Shown in pieces: positions 26,701-35,246 of a stretch of 64,000 nt of DNA. Below the pieces are notes generated by a model. It ran no database searches, was not told the origin of the DNA, and was given only the letters and a program-made list of their open reading frames with translations. The position numbers and the translations under genes are program-made. The stretch covers positions 17,551,063 through 17,615,062 of the forward strand of contig JAFMSR010000009.1 of the NCBI GenBank assembly GCA_022818135.1. The letters are read 5' to 3'. The DNA comes from Saxidomus purpurata (Eukaryota; Mollusca; Bivalvia; Venerida; Veneridae). Positions within the stretch are counted from its first letter, which is position 1; every line of letters starts with the position of its first letter.

Positions 26701-26864
26701 ACAGTTATGACATTCTAAACTTCAAACAATCTAAACACAGTTCGGGAACAAAATTACCGCCGGACATGCAAAGTGAGCAAGATTTAGTATACGACCATGC
26801 AGGACCAGGGGCAGGAGCCACTGATTACGCAGAATCAGACAATTACTCTCATCTGAATAAGTAA
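11717..26864 (+). CDS. MAM-MAM-sushi transmembrane receptor with tyrosine-rich tail (10 exons)
   Basis: CDS exons: 11717-11786, 15229-15354, 16256-16509, 18273-18357, 18846-18971, 19562-19815, 21070-21163, 23689-23856, 25604-25706, 26273-26864. All junctions are GT..AG, phases agree, and the sum is 1872 nt, giving 623 residues. Layout: signal peptide 1-23; MAM 24-178; MAM 179-336; sushi 337-392; acidic stalk DSDDEDDN; transmembrane helix 402-426; cytoplasmic tail 427-623. The tail has NPVY (Tyr499), YSHV (532), YDIL (572) and YSHL (618). MAM and sushi modules mediate extracellular adhesion or ligand binding. NPxY binds PTB or endocytic adaptors, and YxxL-type sites bind SH2 proteins when phosphorylated. 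A role as an adhesion or immune-type receptor is inferred. Some extra phase-1 exon could have been missed. Confidence 0.85.
11893..12220. mobile_element. Foldback element with a 168-bp terminal palindrome
   Basis: 11893-12060 is a near-perfect inverted repeat. The outer arms are AAATAATAAATG and CATTTATTATTT, then CTGTATTTTATCG and CGATAAAATACAG, then CGGATGCG and CGCATCCG. The apical sequence is ACGAGTGCGCAACACGAGT at 11968-11986. Unique sequence follows to about 12220, where GTATTTTATCGTTAAATAAT echoes the outer arm. There is no coding sequence. The apical motif is shared with the element at 35982-36474. The element sits in intron 1 of the receptor. Confidence 0.6.
12440..13310 (-). pseudogene. 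Mariner-like transposase remnant
   Basis: Read on the minus strand from 13310 downwards, the pieces follow the order of a mariner transposase: a helix-turn-helix region ([22 protein letters not shown]), [17 protein letters not shown] with the first catalytic Asp in [21 protein letters not shown], then [14 protein letters not shown] with the second Asp, [10 protein letters not shown], and [19 protein letters not shown] with the third-Asp region. Several frameshifts and stops separate the pieces, so it is dead. No clear terminal inverted repeats were found. A direct repeat, ACCAGTTTCCGACA, occurs at 13348 and 13550 just beyond the 5' end. It lies in intron 1 of the receptor, antisense to it. 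Confidence 0.8.
14470..14600 (+). repeat. tRNA-derived SINE
   Basis: A box-A-like GCCCCAGTTGTTATATCACTGG (interrupted) is followed by a perfect pol III box B, GGTTCAAATCCC, at about 14528-14539, then a T-rich tail. The acceptor arms do not pair, so this is a SINE head and not a tRNA gene. It lies in intron 1 of the receptor. Confidence 0.6.
15229..15354 (+). CDS. Exon 2: N-terminal third of MAM domain 1
   Basis: 126 nt, phase 1 at both ends. It encodes [20 protein letters not shown] and then the TGPNCDH motif, the classic opening of a MAM domain (paired Cys25 and Cys32, GW, DDFDW, TGP..DH). Cys60 is an extra cysteine in the TGP motif. The acceptor is CGTCCACAG and the donor GGAG|GTACAC. Confidence 0.92.
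16256..16509 (+). CDS. Exon 3: core of MAM domain 1
   Basis: 254 nt, phase 1 in and phase 0 out. It encodes [16 protein letters not shown] and [10 protein letters not shown], the MAM core strands with Cys98. The donor after ARYQ is CAG|GTTCGT, weaker than the others but required by the phase of the next exon. Length equals exon 6, its counterpart in the second MAM domain. Confidence 0.92.
16600..16960 (+). pseudogene. Tc1-like transposase remnant
   Basis: Pieces in different frames follow Tc1 order: [10 protein letters not shown], then [10 protein letters not shown] (the RF.DTG..SGRP..TT pattern of the DNA-binding region), and after a large internal gap [15 protein letters not shown] (the DGR.RV.RR.GE pattern that precedes the VMVWG block). 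The DE segment with the catalytic residues is largely missing and the frame is broken many times, so it is a dead, internally deleted copy. It sits in intron 3 of the receptor and is a different superfamily branch from the mariner remnant in intron 1. Confidence 0.65.
18273..18357 (+). CDS. Exon 4: C-terminal strand of MAM domain 1
   Basis: 85 nt, phase 0 in and phase 1 out. It encodes [20 protein letters not shown], then SITRGTCI. The GDIAVDD signature and last Cys177 close the MAM domain. The donor ATAG|GTAAGC is strong. Confidence 0.92.
18846..18971 (+). CDS. Exon 5: N-terminal third of MAM domain 2
   Basis: 126 nt, the same length and phases as exon 2. It encodes [20 protein letters not shown] and then [10 protein letters not shown]. 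Cys180 and Cys187 are the first MAM pair. The identical exon size supports duplication of a three-exon MAM cassette inside the gene. Confidence 0.92.
19562..19815 (+). CDS. Exon 6: core of MAM domain 2
   Basis: 254 nt, the same length and phases as exon 3. It encodes [23 protein letters not shown] and [15 protein letters not shown], with Cys251. It ends after KFR at a GTAACT donor. The open frame continues by chance into the intron to about 19929; that part is not coding. Confidence 0.92.
20633..20646. repeat. Poly-G run in intron 6
   Basis: A run of 14-16 G within intron 6. The frame read through it on the minus strand is not a gene. The exact length is likely unreliable in any assembly. 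Confidence 0.8.
21070..21163 (+). CDS. Exon 7: C-terminal strand of MAM domain 2
   Basis: 94 nt, phase 0 in and phase 1 out. It encodes [20 protein letters not shown], then [18 protein letters not shown] matches GDIAVDD of exon 4, and Cys335 closes the domain. The insert SSHVYPYSL makes it three codons longer than exon 4. Confidence 0.92.
21410..21745 (+). pseudogene. 3' end of a CR1/jockey-type retrotransposon ORF
   Basis: The translation in pieces gives [51 protein letters not shown] and, in another frame, a [15 protein letters not shown] block followed by ETFKNRLD. This order is the C-terminal region after the reverse-transcriptase fingers and palm in CR1/L2/jockey-like non-LTR elements. 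An in-frame stop and frameshifts are present, and the 5' part is absent, as expected from 5'-truncated insertion. It lies in intron 7 in the same orientation as the receptor gene. Confidence 0.75.
22988..23043 (+). repeat. tRNA-derived SINE, truncated copy
   Basis: GTAGGTGGCCGGATAGCTCA-type head with box A (TAGCTCACTTGGTAGAGCA) and a stem-loop TCTCCTGTAAGCGGAGG, then sequence stops matching before box B. It is the same family as the copy at 24616-24750. Confidence 0.65.
23689..23856 (+). CDS. Exon 8: sushi/CCP domain
   Basis: 168 nt, phase 1 at both ends, so it is a symmetric, shufflable module. It encodes a 56-residue complement-control repeat with Cys338, Cys363, Cys377 and Cys389, plus the G-x-W motif (GVWSASPTC) and [12 protein letters not shown]. 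Two N-x-S/T sites (NST at 349 and 372) are potential N-glycosylation sites. The surrounding intron blocks occur a second time at 24753-25290 without this exon. Confidence 0.93.
24616..24752 (+). repeat. tRNA-derived SINE, longer copy
   Basis: Box A TAGCTCACTTGGTAGAGCA at about 24643 and box B GGTTCGGGTCCCGG at about 24686 are both present, followed by about 55 bp of non-tRNA body. GAGAAAAT at the head and ATTTTCTC in the body are inverted. The acceptor arm does not pair and position 33 is not T under the natural fold, so it is not a functional tRNA gene. It sits between the two halves of the duplication around the sushi exon. Confidence 0.7.
25604..25706 (+). CDS. Exon 9: acidic stalk and transmembrane helix
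   Basis: 103 nt, phase 1 in and phase 2 out. It encodes DSDDEDDN and then a hydrophobic stretch of about 24 residues ([16 protein letters not shown] and TLLLVVIW), ending at a stop-transfer Arg split across the splice. Orientation is type I with the tail inside. The donor is GGAG|GTAAAA. Confidence 0.9.
26273..26864 (+). CDS. Exon 10: cytoplasmic tail and stop codon
   Basis: It begins at the acceptor TGTACATTCCAG and encodes RHKVSRCF and a polar tail of 196 residues ending in DNYSHLNK. Tyrosine motifs: DENPVYYS (NPxY at 496-499), NTYSHV (532), SSYDTT (548), NSYDIL (572), LVYDHAG (600), TDYAES (612) and DNYSHL (618). None has the 6-8-residue spacing of a classical ITAM. The stop TAA overlaps a strong donor-like word (AATAA|GTAAGC at 26861), so an alternative longer tail by splicing is conceivable. 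The exon is clearly under a coding constraint compared with its broken paralogue at 3771. Confidence 0.88.
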
Positions 26865-27169
26865 GCAAACCTTACCGTCTAAAGTCTACTGAAATTGAAT
26901 CAAATACGCTAAATAATAGTGTGATTTCCAATATTGTGAAAAGTAGTAAGAGAAAAGACAAAACACATGAAGCGTGTGTGTACGAACGGACACTAGCCAA
27001 TACACAACAAGGCTTTATTTATGAGACAGACATCGACCACTCAGACGTAGGTAATAGACACGATTTTGTGTTTGAAAAACAGGATAAAAGGGACGGCTTA
27101 TCTAAGAGCGATATATTTTTCTCGTTGTTGAGAAAAGAGACGTCTAGAACAACTACAACATTTGTGTAA
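26861..27169 (+). other. Out-of-frame tail-like ORF abutting the stop codon
   Basis: The +2-shifted frame is open for 102 codons right after the stop and reads in tail style: KPYRLKSTEIESNT, VYERTLANTQQGFIYETDID, HDFVFEKQDKRD. The paralogous copy at 4330-4630 has the same frame (VYELALANTQQGF, then ETDNDYSD and FVLEKQEKR), with many third-position changes between the two. This suggests that an ancestral receptor tail continued here and that this part was cut off by a stop and a frameshift. It may still be reached by alternative splicing; otherwise it is 3' UTR. No AATAAA was found before 27300. Confidence 0.5.
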
Positions 27170-27179
27170 AATTCTGTGT

Positions 27180-27960
27180 ATTTCTATATACATATGCTAT
27201 ATTGTTCAAATCATGTCCCCAATGTCAAAATTGACATCGCCCTTGGACTTACTTGTTTTGCATAGACTTATATAGGAACAACTTTTTAATAATTTTAATA
27301 ATCTTCTTGTTTAAAACAACAAGGCTTGGATCTTTTCTCGTAGACCTCTACCAAGATTATCCACATTATGTCCCCAGTGTTAGAAGTGATCCTACCCTGG
27401 TGGTTAATTGTTTTACATATATTTATATAGGAACATTTTTAAGAGTCTTCTTGTCTGAAACAACAAGGCTAATCTAGCAACTTGTTTTGTAGCATTGTCT
27501 AATGGACCTCTACCAAGAATGGTTCACATCATGTCAAGGAACAAAAATAATCCTGCCCTGAACCATAAATTTATATAGATAAAAAAATCTTATTGTCTAA
27601 AACCAACGATATAGCTTAAATATTATGTTTGCAGCATTGTCTAGATGACCAAGGTTTATCAAATCATGCCTAGGGTCCAAATTGACCTCTTCCTGGGGGA
27701 CACTTGTTTTACATATACATACATAGTTAAAACAACAAAAAGTCTTCTTGCCTAAAACAGCAGAGTCCAGAGCTTAGATATTTTGTTTATGGCATTGTCT
27801 AGTGGTTCTTTACCAAGTTTGTTCAGATCATTCCCGTAGTGTTAAAATTGACCTGTCCTAGCTGATGCGTTCTTTTACTTAGACTTACATAGTATAGTTA
27901 ACAGTGTACACTGGTTCTTTGCCAACATTATTCAGACCATATACCTGTAGTTAAAGTTGG
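27180..27960 (-). repeat. Degenerate array of family-A core units (about 160 bp)
   Basis: Related blocks starting CATGTCCCCA/CATGCCTAGGG recur at about 27211, 27367, 27529, 27664, 27829 and 27938, each with GGACCTCTACCAAGATT-like and CTTCTTGTCTAAAACAACA-like words. They are the reverse complement of the tandem units inside family-A elements at 33688-37277. The array begins directly downstream of the receptor gene. Confidence 0.7.
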
Positions 27961-29930
27961 CTACATCTAGGCACGCCCTGTGACCTTGACCATGTTCTTT
28001 TGACCTATGTTGTTGTTTTAGGCCACAGCAAAGAAATTTGAACCACATGTACAGTTTTGAAAACAAAATTCAGAAATAGCCATGGATGACTTTGAACCTG
28101 ACGTTTTGACCTTTCTTGTTTTGAAACTACGTAGATGAAATCTGGACCATATGTACAGTTTTGCCAAATAATTGCAATATTTACTTTGAATGACCCTTTT
28201 TCTGACCTACTTTTTGGTCCTTTGTATCATTGATTCTCAGGTGTGTGATATTGGGCCATCATGACCCTCTTGCTTATAAATACATTCCTATGGTCAAATG
28301 ATTTGTTCGAATTCCTCAAAATTTTGAACATACATTATGCCACTCGCGTGGCAGTGTATATCTAACTATTTCGCTCGTAGCATATTAATTTTATCCAATG
28401 ACATAGCAGATTTAATCATTGGCGTCAAGAGCCAAGACATGGGACCACCTTTCATTTACTTGACAAACACTGAAATAGCAAAAAGATAGTTTGCAACTAT
28501 GGAATATTGCAGTTAATTGTATTCAAGACATGCATCCTTGATTATATTAAAGATTTGTTTCTATCACACATAGATACAGTTATTATATCAATGGAGGAAA
28601 GTTTTAATTCACTTACACAAAATGTGTAATTATAGAAAAGAAAAATAAGAAAATAGTAAAGAAATCTAATTCAATCCAAGGTCTTTCAAATAGTACTATT
28701 TGAAAGACCTTGTTCAATCATAGTCCCAGATAGTGGTATTAATCTATTAATGGGGATTATGTTGGCTAGAGTTATGTTCTTGGTCACTGCTCTACCTCTC
28801 AACATCCTATATCACTGTATGAAGTGTCAGCTCAATCCCTTCAATACTAATCAAGCTTTTTTTCATAAAGGGAGATAATTTAAACAAGAGAGATACTTCG
28901 AACTGCCCCTAGAGCATTGTCACTGCACTCTCTCAATGACCTCTATCAGTGTGTGAAGTATCAAATAAATCCCTATAAAGTCCCAGGATCACTTTGAATT
29001 TGCTGATATAGTTAAATGAATTCACTGATTTGATAATGATCTAAGAACCACTTTTTTATTCACTCTAAAAAAATGTTAACAATTGCCTTTCTTTTATAAT
29101 CAAGATGTTTCTTTACAAAAATAATTGTCAGAAAGCCTTTCTTATATATATTGCAATTACACTTAAAAAATACTGGGCTGTATTTCTAACATTGGAAGAA
29201 CTTGCTCTATACAATGAATGTAAAAAGGTAAGTTTAAACTAAACAAGATACCTATCAAAGACTCTGGAGAGCATATTAAAGACAATACAAGAAATTCCCA
29301 GGACAGCAAGAACAGTGCAGAATTAGATCTATCTTAAATTATTGTAATATCTGATTTGGTGAGATGTGTATAGACATTGTGCCATTAGTCATAGTAAAAT
29401 TCATATTAATATTATAATAAAAGTAATGTTCCTTCCGGGAGTATCCACTTTCTTTTCCCGAAGGTCATGAAGCAGTACGGTATAATCTATGAAATCTGAC
29501 AAGAGGCTTTCAAAAACATTTGTTACAAGACTACTTTAAAGAAGTGATAAGTACCATGCCTAGTTGTGCATGAATTAACCCTGTCTTGAAGTGTGACCTT
29601 GACTTTGCCAAAGTGGGGTTGGGACATGATTTCTACACATCGTTTTGATGAGATAAACATTTAACAAAACTTTCATGCAAATCCTTCTATGAGTTCAGGA
29701 GATATTTAGCGGACATGAAAAAAAAAATGACCTCTAAATCTGACCTTGAGGTAATGGGGAAGGAACATAGGTTTTGCATGTTATATTGGCAAAGAAACAC
29801 TTGACTCAAGTTTATAAAAATCCTGTAAGGCATTATAGAGATATGGAACAGTCATGAATCAAAGCACTGAAGGTGCTGACAACAAAGAGCTCACTGCGAA
29901 ATTGACCGCAAGGGGATTTTTCTATATTAC
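27961..29930. other. Decayed tandem-unit sequence and a perfect palindrome
   Basis: Short words typical of clam core repeats recur (TGACCTTGACC, GTTATGTTCTTGGTCACTGC, CTCAATGACCTCTATCA), but no complete element is visible. 28677-28712 is a perfect 36-bp palindrome built on CAAGGTCTTTCAAATAGT. No gene was recognised. Confidence 0.5.
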
Positions 29931-29969
29931 AGACAAAGAGTGATCCTTTGTGTCAATACTTCGCTAACA

Positions 29970-30395
29970 GGTCATTTTTAGGTGTTTTATTTAACACTAT
30001 GAAGATGACCATGAAAATCATTCCGGTAAGGTTAAAGAAATAAGAAAGTTGGTTTTGGTGTGGTTACATAAAGACACTGTATGTTTAAAAGAGGTTCAGA
30101 GTTTACTCGGAAAATTAAATTTTGTTGTTGCTTTTGTTAAGCCAAGCAGAATATTTGTGAGTAGATTGCTGAATTGGTTGAAACATTTGTATGAATTTGA
30201 TAGGTTTCATCAGTTAGACATTCCAGTTGAATTAAAAAAAGACTTTTTATGGTGGAATAAATGTTTACCGTTATATAACGGTGTGTCTTTGATGTCCTTG
30301 GGTGATTGGTTGGCACCAGATACAGTACAATATTTTCTTCAGATGCTTGTTTAGATGATTAGACATGTCAAAGAAAATTTCAGCCACATAACTTA
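29970..30395 (+). pseudogene. DIRS/Ngaro-like retrotransposon RT-RNase H remnant
   Basis: FLGVLFNTMKMTMKI, then after a frameshift near 30030 the run VCLKEVQSLLGKLNFVVAFV, KPSRIFVSRLLNWLK, LKKDFLWWNKCLPLYNGVSL, and after a second frameshift SSDACLDD. This order (FLG..D, L.EVQSLLGKLNF, R.F.SRLL, KKD..WW...L..YNG, then the first Asp of RNase H in SDA) is that of tyrosine-recombinase retrotransposons of the DIRS type. Only about 140 codons remain and the frame is broken twice. Confidence 0.6.
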
Positions 30396-30396
30396 A

Positions 30397-30720
30397 CTAG
30401 ACCTATCACTAAATGAGATAAATACCCAAGCAAGACTGCTTTGTCAACTGAAGAAGTTATTAGTGACAGAATACCTTGTAATGTAATGAGTCATGATATG
30501 GTTCTGGGTCAAGGAAAAGCAACAAAGGGCAATAACTCTGTTAACAGTCACGATAGAGTTATGGTTCTTAGATACTGCACTTTGTCATATTTTGTTTGAC
30601 CATTGTATGAAGTTGTATTAAATTCCAGCCAGTAGTTTTCAAATTGAGCTTCGGACAAGAAAAATGCAATGGACAACCCAACCACAGGGTGACTCCTGCA
30701 CCTTTAAAACACATTTGTAA
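30397..30720 (+). repeat. Family-C element fragment
   Basis: It begins with CTAGACCTATCACTAAATG, the left end shared with copies at 32828 and 45583, which contains a small ATCACTAAATGTGAT-type hairpin. Then it runs through GAAGAAGTTATTAGTGACAGAATACC and one to two core units (GGGCAATAACTCTGTTA, GTTATGGTTCTTA, CTGCACTT). No right end was identified. Confidence 0.6.
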
Positions 30721-32290
30721 ACATGTCTTATATATATATCATATTAAACTAACCAGCACACATACAGATATATCTGTATAGTTTAGTTTCTATCTATTTG
30801 TTCCTTTACATTAGATACAAATAATCAGCAGCTGAAAATTTGTGAGATATGCACATACAATGATACAGTAAAAATTTGTTCTTACACTACAAACTCCAGC
30901 ATATTTAGTCCAATGATGTGTTCCAAATGGTAAAGTGAATGATGAGTGCCAAAATTAATGGTAAAATGTTTTGTAACTGGATAAGGTTTTTTCCTTGAGT
31001 CTTTTTTATTTTCATGACTTGGCATCTCAAACAGAAGTTTTAACCCTGTACATAAAACATTTATCCATCTGTGAAATGTTTAGGTTTATCACTTATTTGA
31101 TTGTTTATAGTCCCATCCACCCAGTGATATCTCCCAGGGTGTACCAGTCAAGACCCCAGCTTGACTTCGATGCATACTTGTACAAAATTAGTAAAGTTAA
31201 GGAGTTTTGTTTTATCTGACTGCAATATTATGTTTATCAAATGGTGATACGTGTGCGAGCTTATAGACTAGACATGCATTGCAAGCGTAATTTTGTGCTT
31301 GAACCACTTTGCCTTGCGGTTTATTTGGTGTGGACACCTTTTGGAATAGGCTGACAATCATTCTGTAAAGTAGTGGCCTTTATAAGCTACCTTAATTCAT
31401 GATTGCTATTGTGTACAATTCTCTCCAGCTCATACGGGTGTTCCTAACTCTTTATTTTACTACTATTACAGGGCAGGGCAATAGATTGCTAGAGATTGTG
31501 GCCACCTTAAGTCTGTCTGGAGAGCTTTGTACCCATGCCTAGTTTTGTTGTACATGTGACTGATTTTATTTAATACAAAAGGTAATGTTTTCATGTGTTT
31601 AAATTGAAAATTTATTATTAAAGTGTGATCCTCCATTTTAAGCAGCACTGGGTGTCTACATGATGAGAAACTGTAGACAGCTGACCGTCACTCTCGCACA
31701 TGCCAGTGTTTTGCACTGTTGTAGGTAGCACTGGGCTGGTGGTAGTAGTGCATGGTGGCTGTATGTTGGTAGCAACTTGGCTGGTACCATAGAGTTGTTG
31801 TTGTAGTGGTACCTGCTGTTGTTGGTTTGCTGCATCATCTTCTACCAGTTTTCAGTTCTCCACTTTACATCAGCAGAACTTTGACCAGTCAAGACGGCGT
31901 CATTCTCATCTACTTCTTATAACAAGTATATTTGTCAAACTAGATGTTAAGAAAAATTGCTGAGTTGTTAAAGAAGGAAGATAATTTTGGAAAAATTCAG
32001 GTAGTCAAAACATGAAAAAGAAAGTTACTAAAACAAAGACGGCCAAGTATTTAATGCGTTTTTTAATATACATGTAACAGTTGACATCCTGAAAATCTAA
32101 GTCCTCCTTTACCAAAGTTATAATATATAAAAATTCATAAATCCAGTTAATTTGTAAGTGTAAAAATTTATGTAGAAAAATTTACATTTTTATTCCTATA
32201 CTTTAATATTGTTAATCAAGTTTGTAATACAATTACTAACAATAGCGAAAAATTTACTCATACACCAAAAAATGTGGTTACCGGTATATG
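30721..32290. other. Unassigned non-coding stretch
   Basis: No exon, transposon protein or tandem array was recognised. A TTGTTTATAGTCCC word near 31106 is shared with the SINE start near 40425. Open frames of 60-75 codons here show no domain pattern. Confidence 0.4.
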
Positions 32291-32292
32291 TA

Positions 32293-32827
32293 AAACAAGA
32301 AGGCCATGATGGCCCTATCAGGCTCACCGGGGTACCAGGCACTTATTTAAGGAAGTCACTTGTTGCTAAAGGGAGTCTGTAGTTGCTAAGGAAGCTACCG
32401 GTTGCTAAGGAAGTCAGTGGTTGCCATAGAAACTCATTGGAAGCTAAGTTACTCCTCTAACTAGGGGTGCAATGATACAGTCAAACCCATATTATATATT
32501 GCAATATAGCCAACCCATATTAAAATACATATTGTGATATCATTTATTGCAATTTACCGGTTATCATTGCAGCACTACCTATAACTCTATATAAAGACTA
32601 GGGACCCAAGGGGCATGATTTGAACAAACCTGGTAGGGATCCACTAGACAATACTGTTTATTAGATATCTTAGCTGTAAGCCTTGTGGTTTTCGAAAAGA
32701 AATAGAAACCTATGTAAAATCAAGATGACCCCTGGGTGGGGTCATGATTTGAATAATTTTGGAAGAGGTCCACTATGCAATGCTACATGCCAAACATCTA
32801 AACTCTAGGCTTTGTGGTTTCAGAGAA
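32293..32827 (+). mobile_element. Family-A element, left part, with hAT-like MITE inside
   Basis: The left end AACAAGAAGGCCATGATGGCC followed by CTCACC is the family-A head with its short palindrome. A stretch of repeated GGAAGTCACTTGTTGCTAA-like words follows, then core units (GATTTGAACAAACCTGGTAG). At 32462-32578 sequence bounded by GGGGTGCAATGATA and TATCATTGCAGCAC looks like a hAT-type MITE. The element is cut at its right side by a family-C element. Confidence 0.6.
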
Positions 32828-33545
32828 ATCTAGACTTATCACTAAATGTGATTAATACCCCCCCCCACCCCCCGAAAGACCGCTTTATCAACTGAAGAAG
32901 TTAGTAGTAACAGAATACCTTGCAAAGAACTAGAATAGGGATGAAGTTCTTGGCAGTATTTCTGTCATTTGTCAAGATGAAGAGTTATGGCTGTTGTACA
33001 CTGCACTTCCTCTCATTGTATGAAAGTGTATCGAATTCCAACAAGTAGTTTTCAAGTTATGCTCCGGACAAGGAAAAGTAATAAAGGGCAATAACTCTGT
33101 AATTAGTCAAGATGGAGTTATGGTTCTTGTCCACTGCACTTCCATTCAATGTGCTTGACCATTGTATGAAGTTGTATTAAATTCCAACCAGAAGTTTTCA
33201 AGTCATGCTCCAAACAAGGAAAAGTAACAAAGGGCAATAACTATAATTTGTCAAGATGGAGTTATGGTTCTTGTACACTGCACTTCCTCTCAATGTGCTT
33301 GACTATTATATGAAGTTGTATTGATTCCAACCAGTAGTTTTTAACTTACATTCAGGACAAGGAAAGTTTTTTTTAAAAAGGGTAATAACTCTGTAATTAC
33401 TCAAGATATAGTTATGATTCTTGTGCACTGCACTTCCTCTCATTGTGCTTGACCATTGTATAAACTTGTATTGAATTCCAACCAGTAGATTTCAAGTTAT
33501 GCTCAGGACAAGGAAAAGTAACAAAGGGCAATAGAGTACTTATTG
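32828..33545 (+). repeat. Family-C element with tandem core units
   Basis: Left end CTAGACTTATCACTAAATGT, a C-run, then four to five copies of a unit of about 145-150 bp with the landmarks TTTTCAAGTTATGCTCCGGA, AAGTAACAAAGGGCAATAAC, GTTATGGTTCTTGT and CACTGCACTTCCTCTCA. It belongs with the arrays at 30397 and 45583. Confidence 0.75.
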
Positions 33546-33687
33546 TCCTGTCATACCCTGTCATTTGTATTTTCATTCATCCTTTCTTTATAAATCTCTT
33601 ACATTCCCTCTTACATTCCCCGTAAAACTCATCCACTCATTTTCTTTCAAATTTTTTTTTAGTGTACATTATTTAAAATTATATTTC

Positions 33688-34470
33688 AAACAAGAGGGCC
33701 AAGATGGTCATAATTGCTCACCTAGCTATCATTGGCTATAATACAAGGTCATCAATAGCAGTAAAGGTCAATTTTTACCTGGGGGACATGATTTGAACAT
33801 TCTTAGAATATGTCAACTAGGCAATGATACATGCCAAATATCTAAGCTCTAGGCCTTGTGGTTTTAGAAATAAAGATTTCTAAAGTTTTTCCTATATACA
33901 ATGTAAGCCTATGTTAAATTAAGAGTCCCCCGGGCGGGATCAATTTTGAGCCGGGGGTCATAATTTAAACAATCTCAGTAGAGGTCAACTAGACAATGCC
34001 ACATGCTAAATATCTAAGCTCTAGACCTTGTGGTTTCAGAGAAGATTTTTAAGTTTTTCTTACATAAGCCTATGTAAAACCAAGTGACCTCCGGTAGGGG
34101 TCAATTTTGACTCAGGGTCATAATTTGAACAATCTTGGTAGAGGTCTACTAGGTCATGCCTCATGGGAAATATCTAAGCTCTAGGCCTTCCTATTCTTGA
34201 GAAGAAGATTTTAAAAGTTTTTTCCATTCTGTTGCCATGGCAACCACAGTTCTGCATGGAATGGAATTATTTGAACAACAATGAAAGGGATTCATGCAAA
34301 GATAATCCCTGCCAAGTTCTATCATCATTGGCCTAGTGGTTTCAGGGCAGATGTCGTTTGAAAGAAAATGTTAGCACTTGATACAAACATGTTAACAGAC
34401 ATATGACATACGCTGGAGGAAATGCAATCTTAATAGCTCACTCTGGCACTTTGTGCCAGGTGAGCTAAAA
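33688..34470 (+). mobile_element. Complete family-A element (pearl/HINE-like)
   Basis: Left end AAACAAGAGGGCCAAGATGG, then GCTCACCT. The middle is several units of about 160 bp (GGTCATAATTTGAACAATCT, AGAGGTCAACTAG, CTAAGCTCTAG, GTGGTTTCAGAGAAG). The right end is a hairpin with CTCTGGCAC and GTGCCAG arms, closing with AGGTGAGCTAAAA. Left GCTCACCT and right AGGTGAGC are subterminal inverted repeats. This architecture fits non-autonomous Helentron-type elements with central tandem repeats. It carries GTTGCCATGGCAAC at 34231-34244. Confidence 0.7.
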
Positions 34471-35246
34471 ATCTCGTTTAAGCACAGTCATAGTCTTTTT
34501 GCTGGTAAAAAATTAATATTTGTAAAATGTAATGATTGATCATAAAAAAGAGGGCCAAGATGGCCCTATATCGCTCAAAAGGCTACCATTGGTTATGATT
34601 TAAGGTCATCAATAGCAGAAAGGATCAATTTTGACCTGGGGCTTATGATTTAAACAATTTTAGAGGTCCACTACATAACACTGTATTCCAACTGTCTAAG
34701 CTCTGGGCCTAGTTGTCCTGACAAGAAGTTTTTCCTACATGAAGATAAGCCTAGTATGTAAAATCAAGTGACATCCCAAGAAAAAGTCAATTTTGACCTG
34801 GGGGTCAAGATTTGAACAATCTTGGTAGAGGTCCACTATGCAATGATACATGCCAAATATCTAAGCTCTAGACCTTGTGCTTTAAGAGATGAAGATTTTT
34901 AAAGTTTTTCTATATAAGCCTATTTCAAATCAAATGACCCCCTGGCAGGGCCAATTTTGATCTGGGGATCATAATTTAAACACAGTTGGTAGAGGTTCAC
35001 TATGCAATGATACATGCCACATATCTAAGCTCTAGGCGATGTGGTTTCAGAGAAGAAGGTTTTTTAAGTTTTTCATACCTATGTAAAAATAAGGGACTTC
35101 CAAAGTCAGTTTTGACCCTGTGGTCATAATTTGAACAATCTTGGTAGTGGTCCATTAGGAAATGCCGCATGCTAAATATCTATAAGCTATAGGCCTTGTT
35201 GTTTCAGCCAAGAAGATTTTCAAAAGTTTCCTTTACAAGTATATAT

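Noticed and set aside
26273..26864. Classical ITAM in the receptor tail
   Set aside because: The YxxL/I/V motifs are about 40 residues apart, not 6-8, so only separate tyrosine motifs can be claimed.
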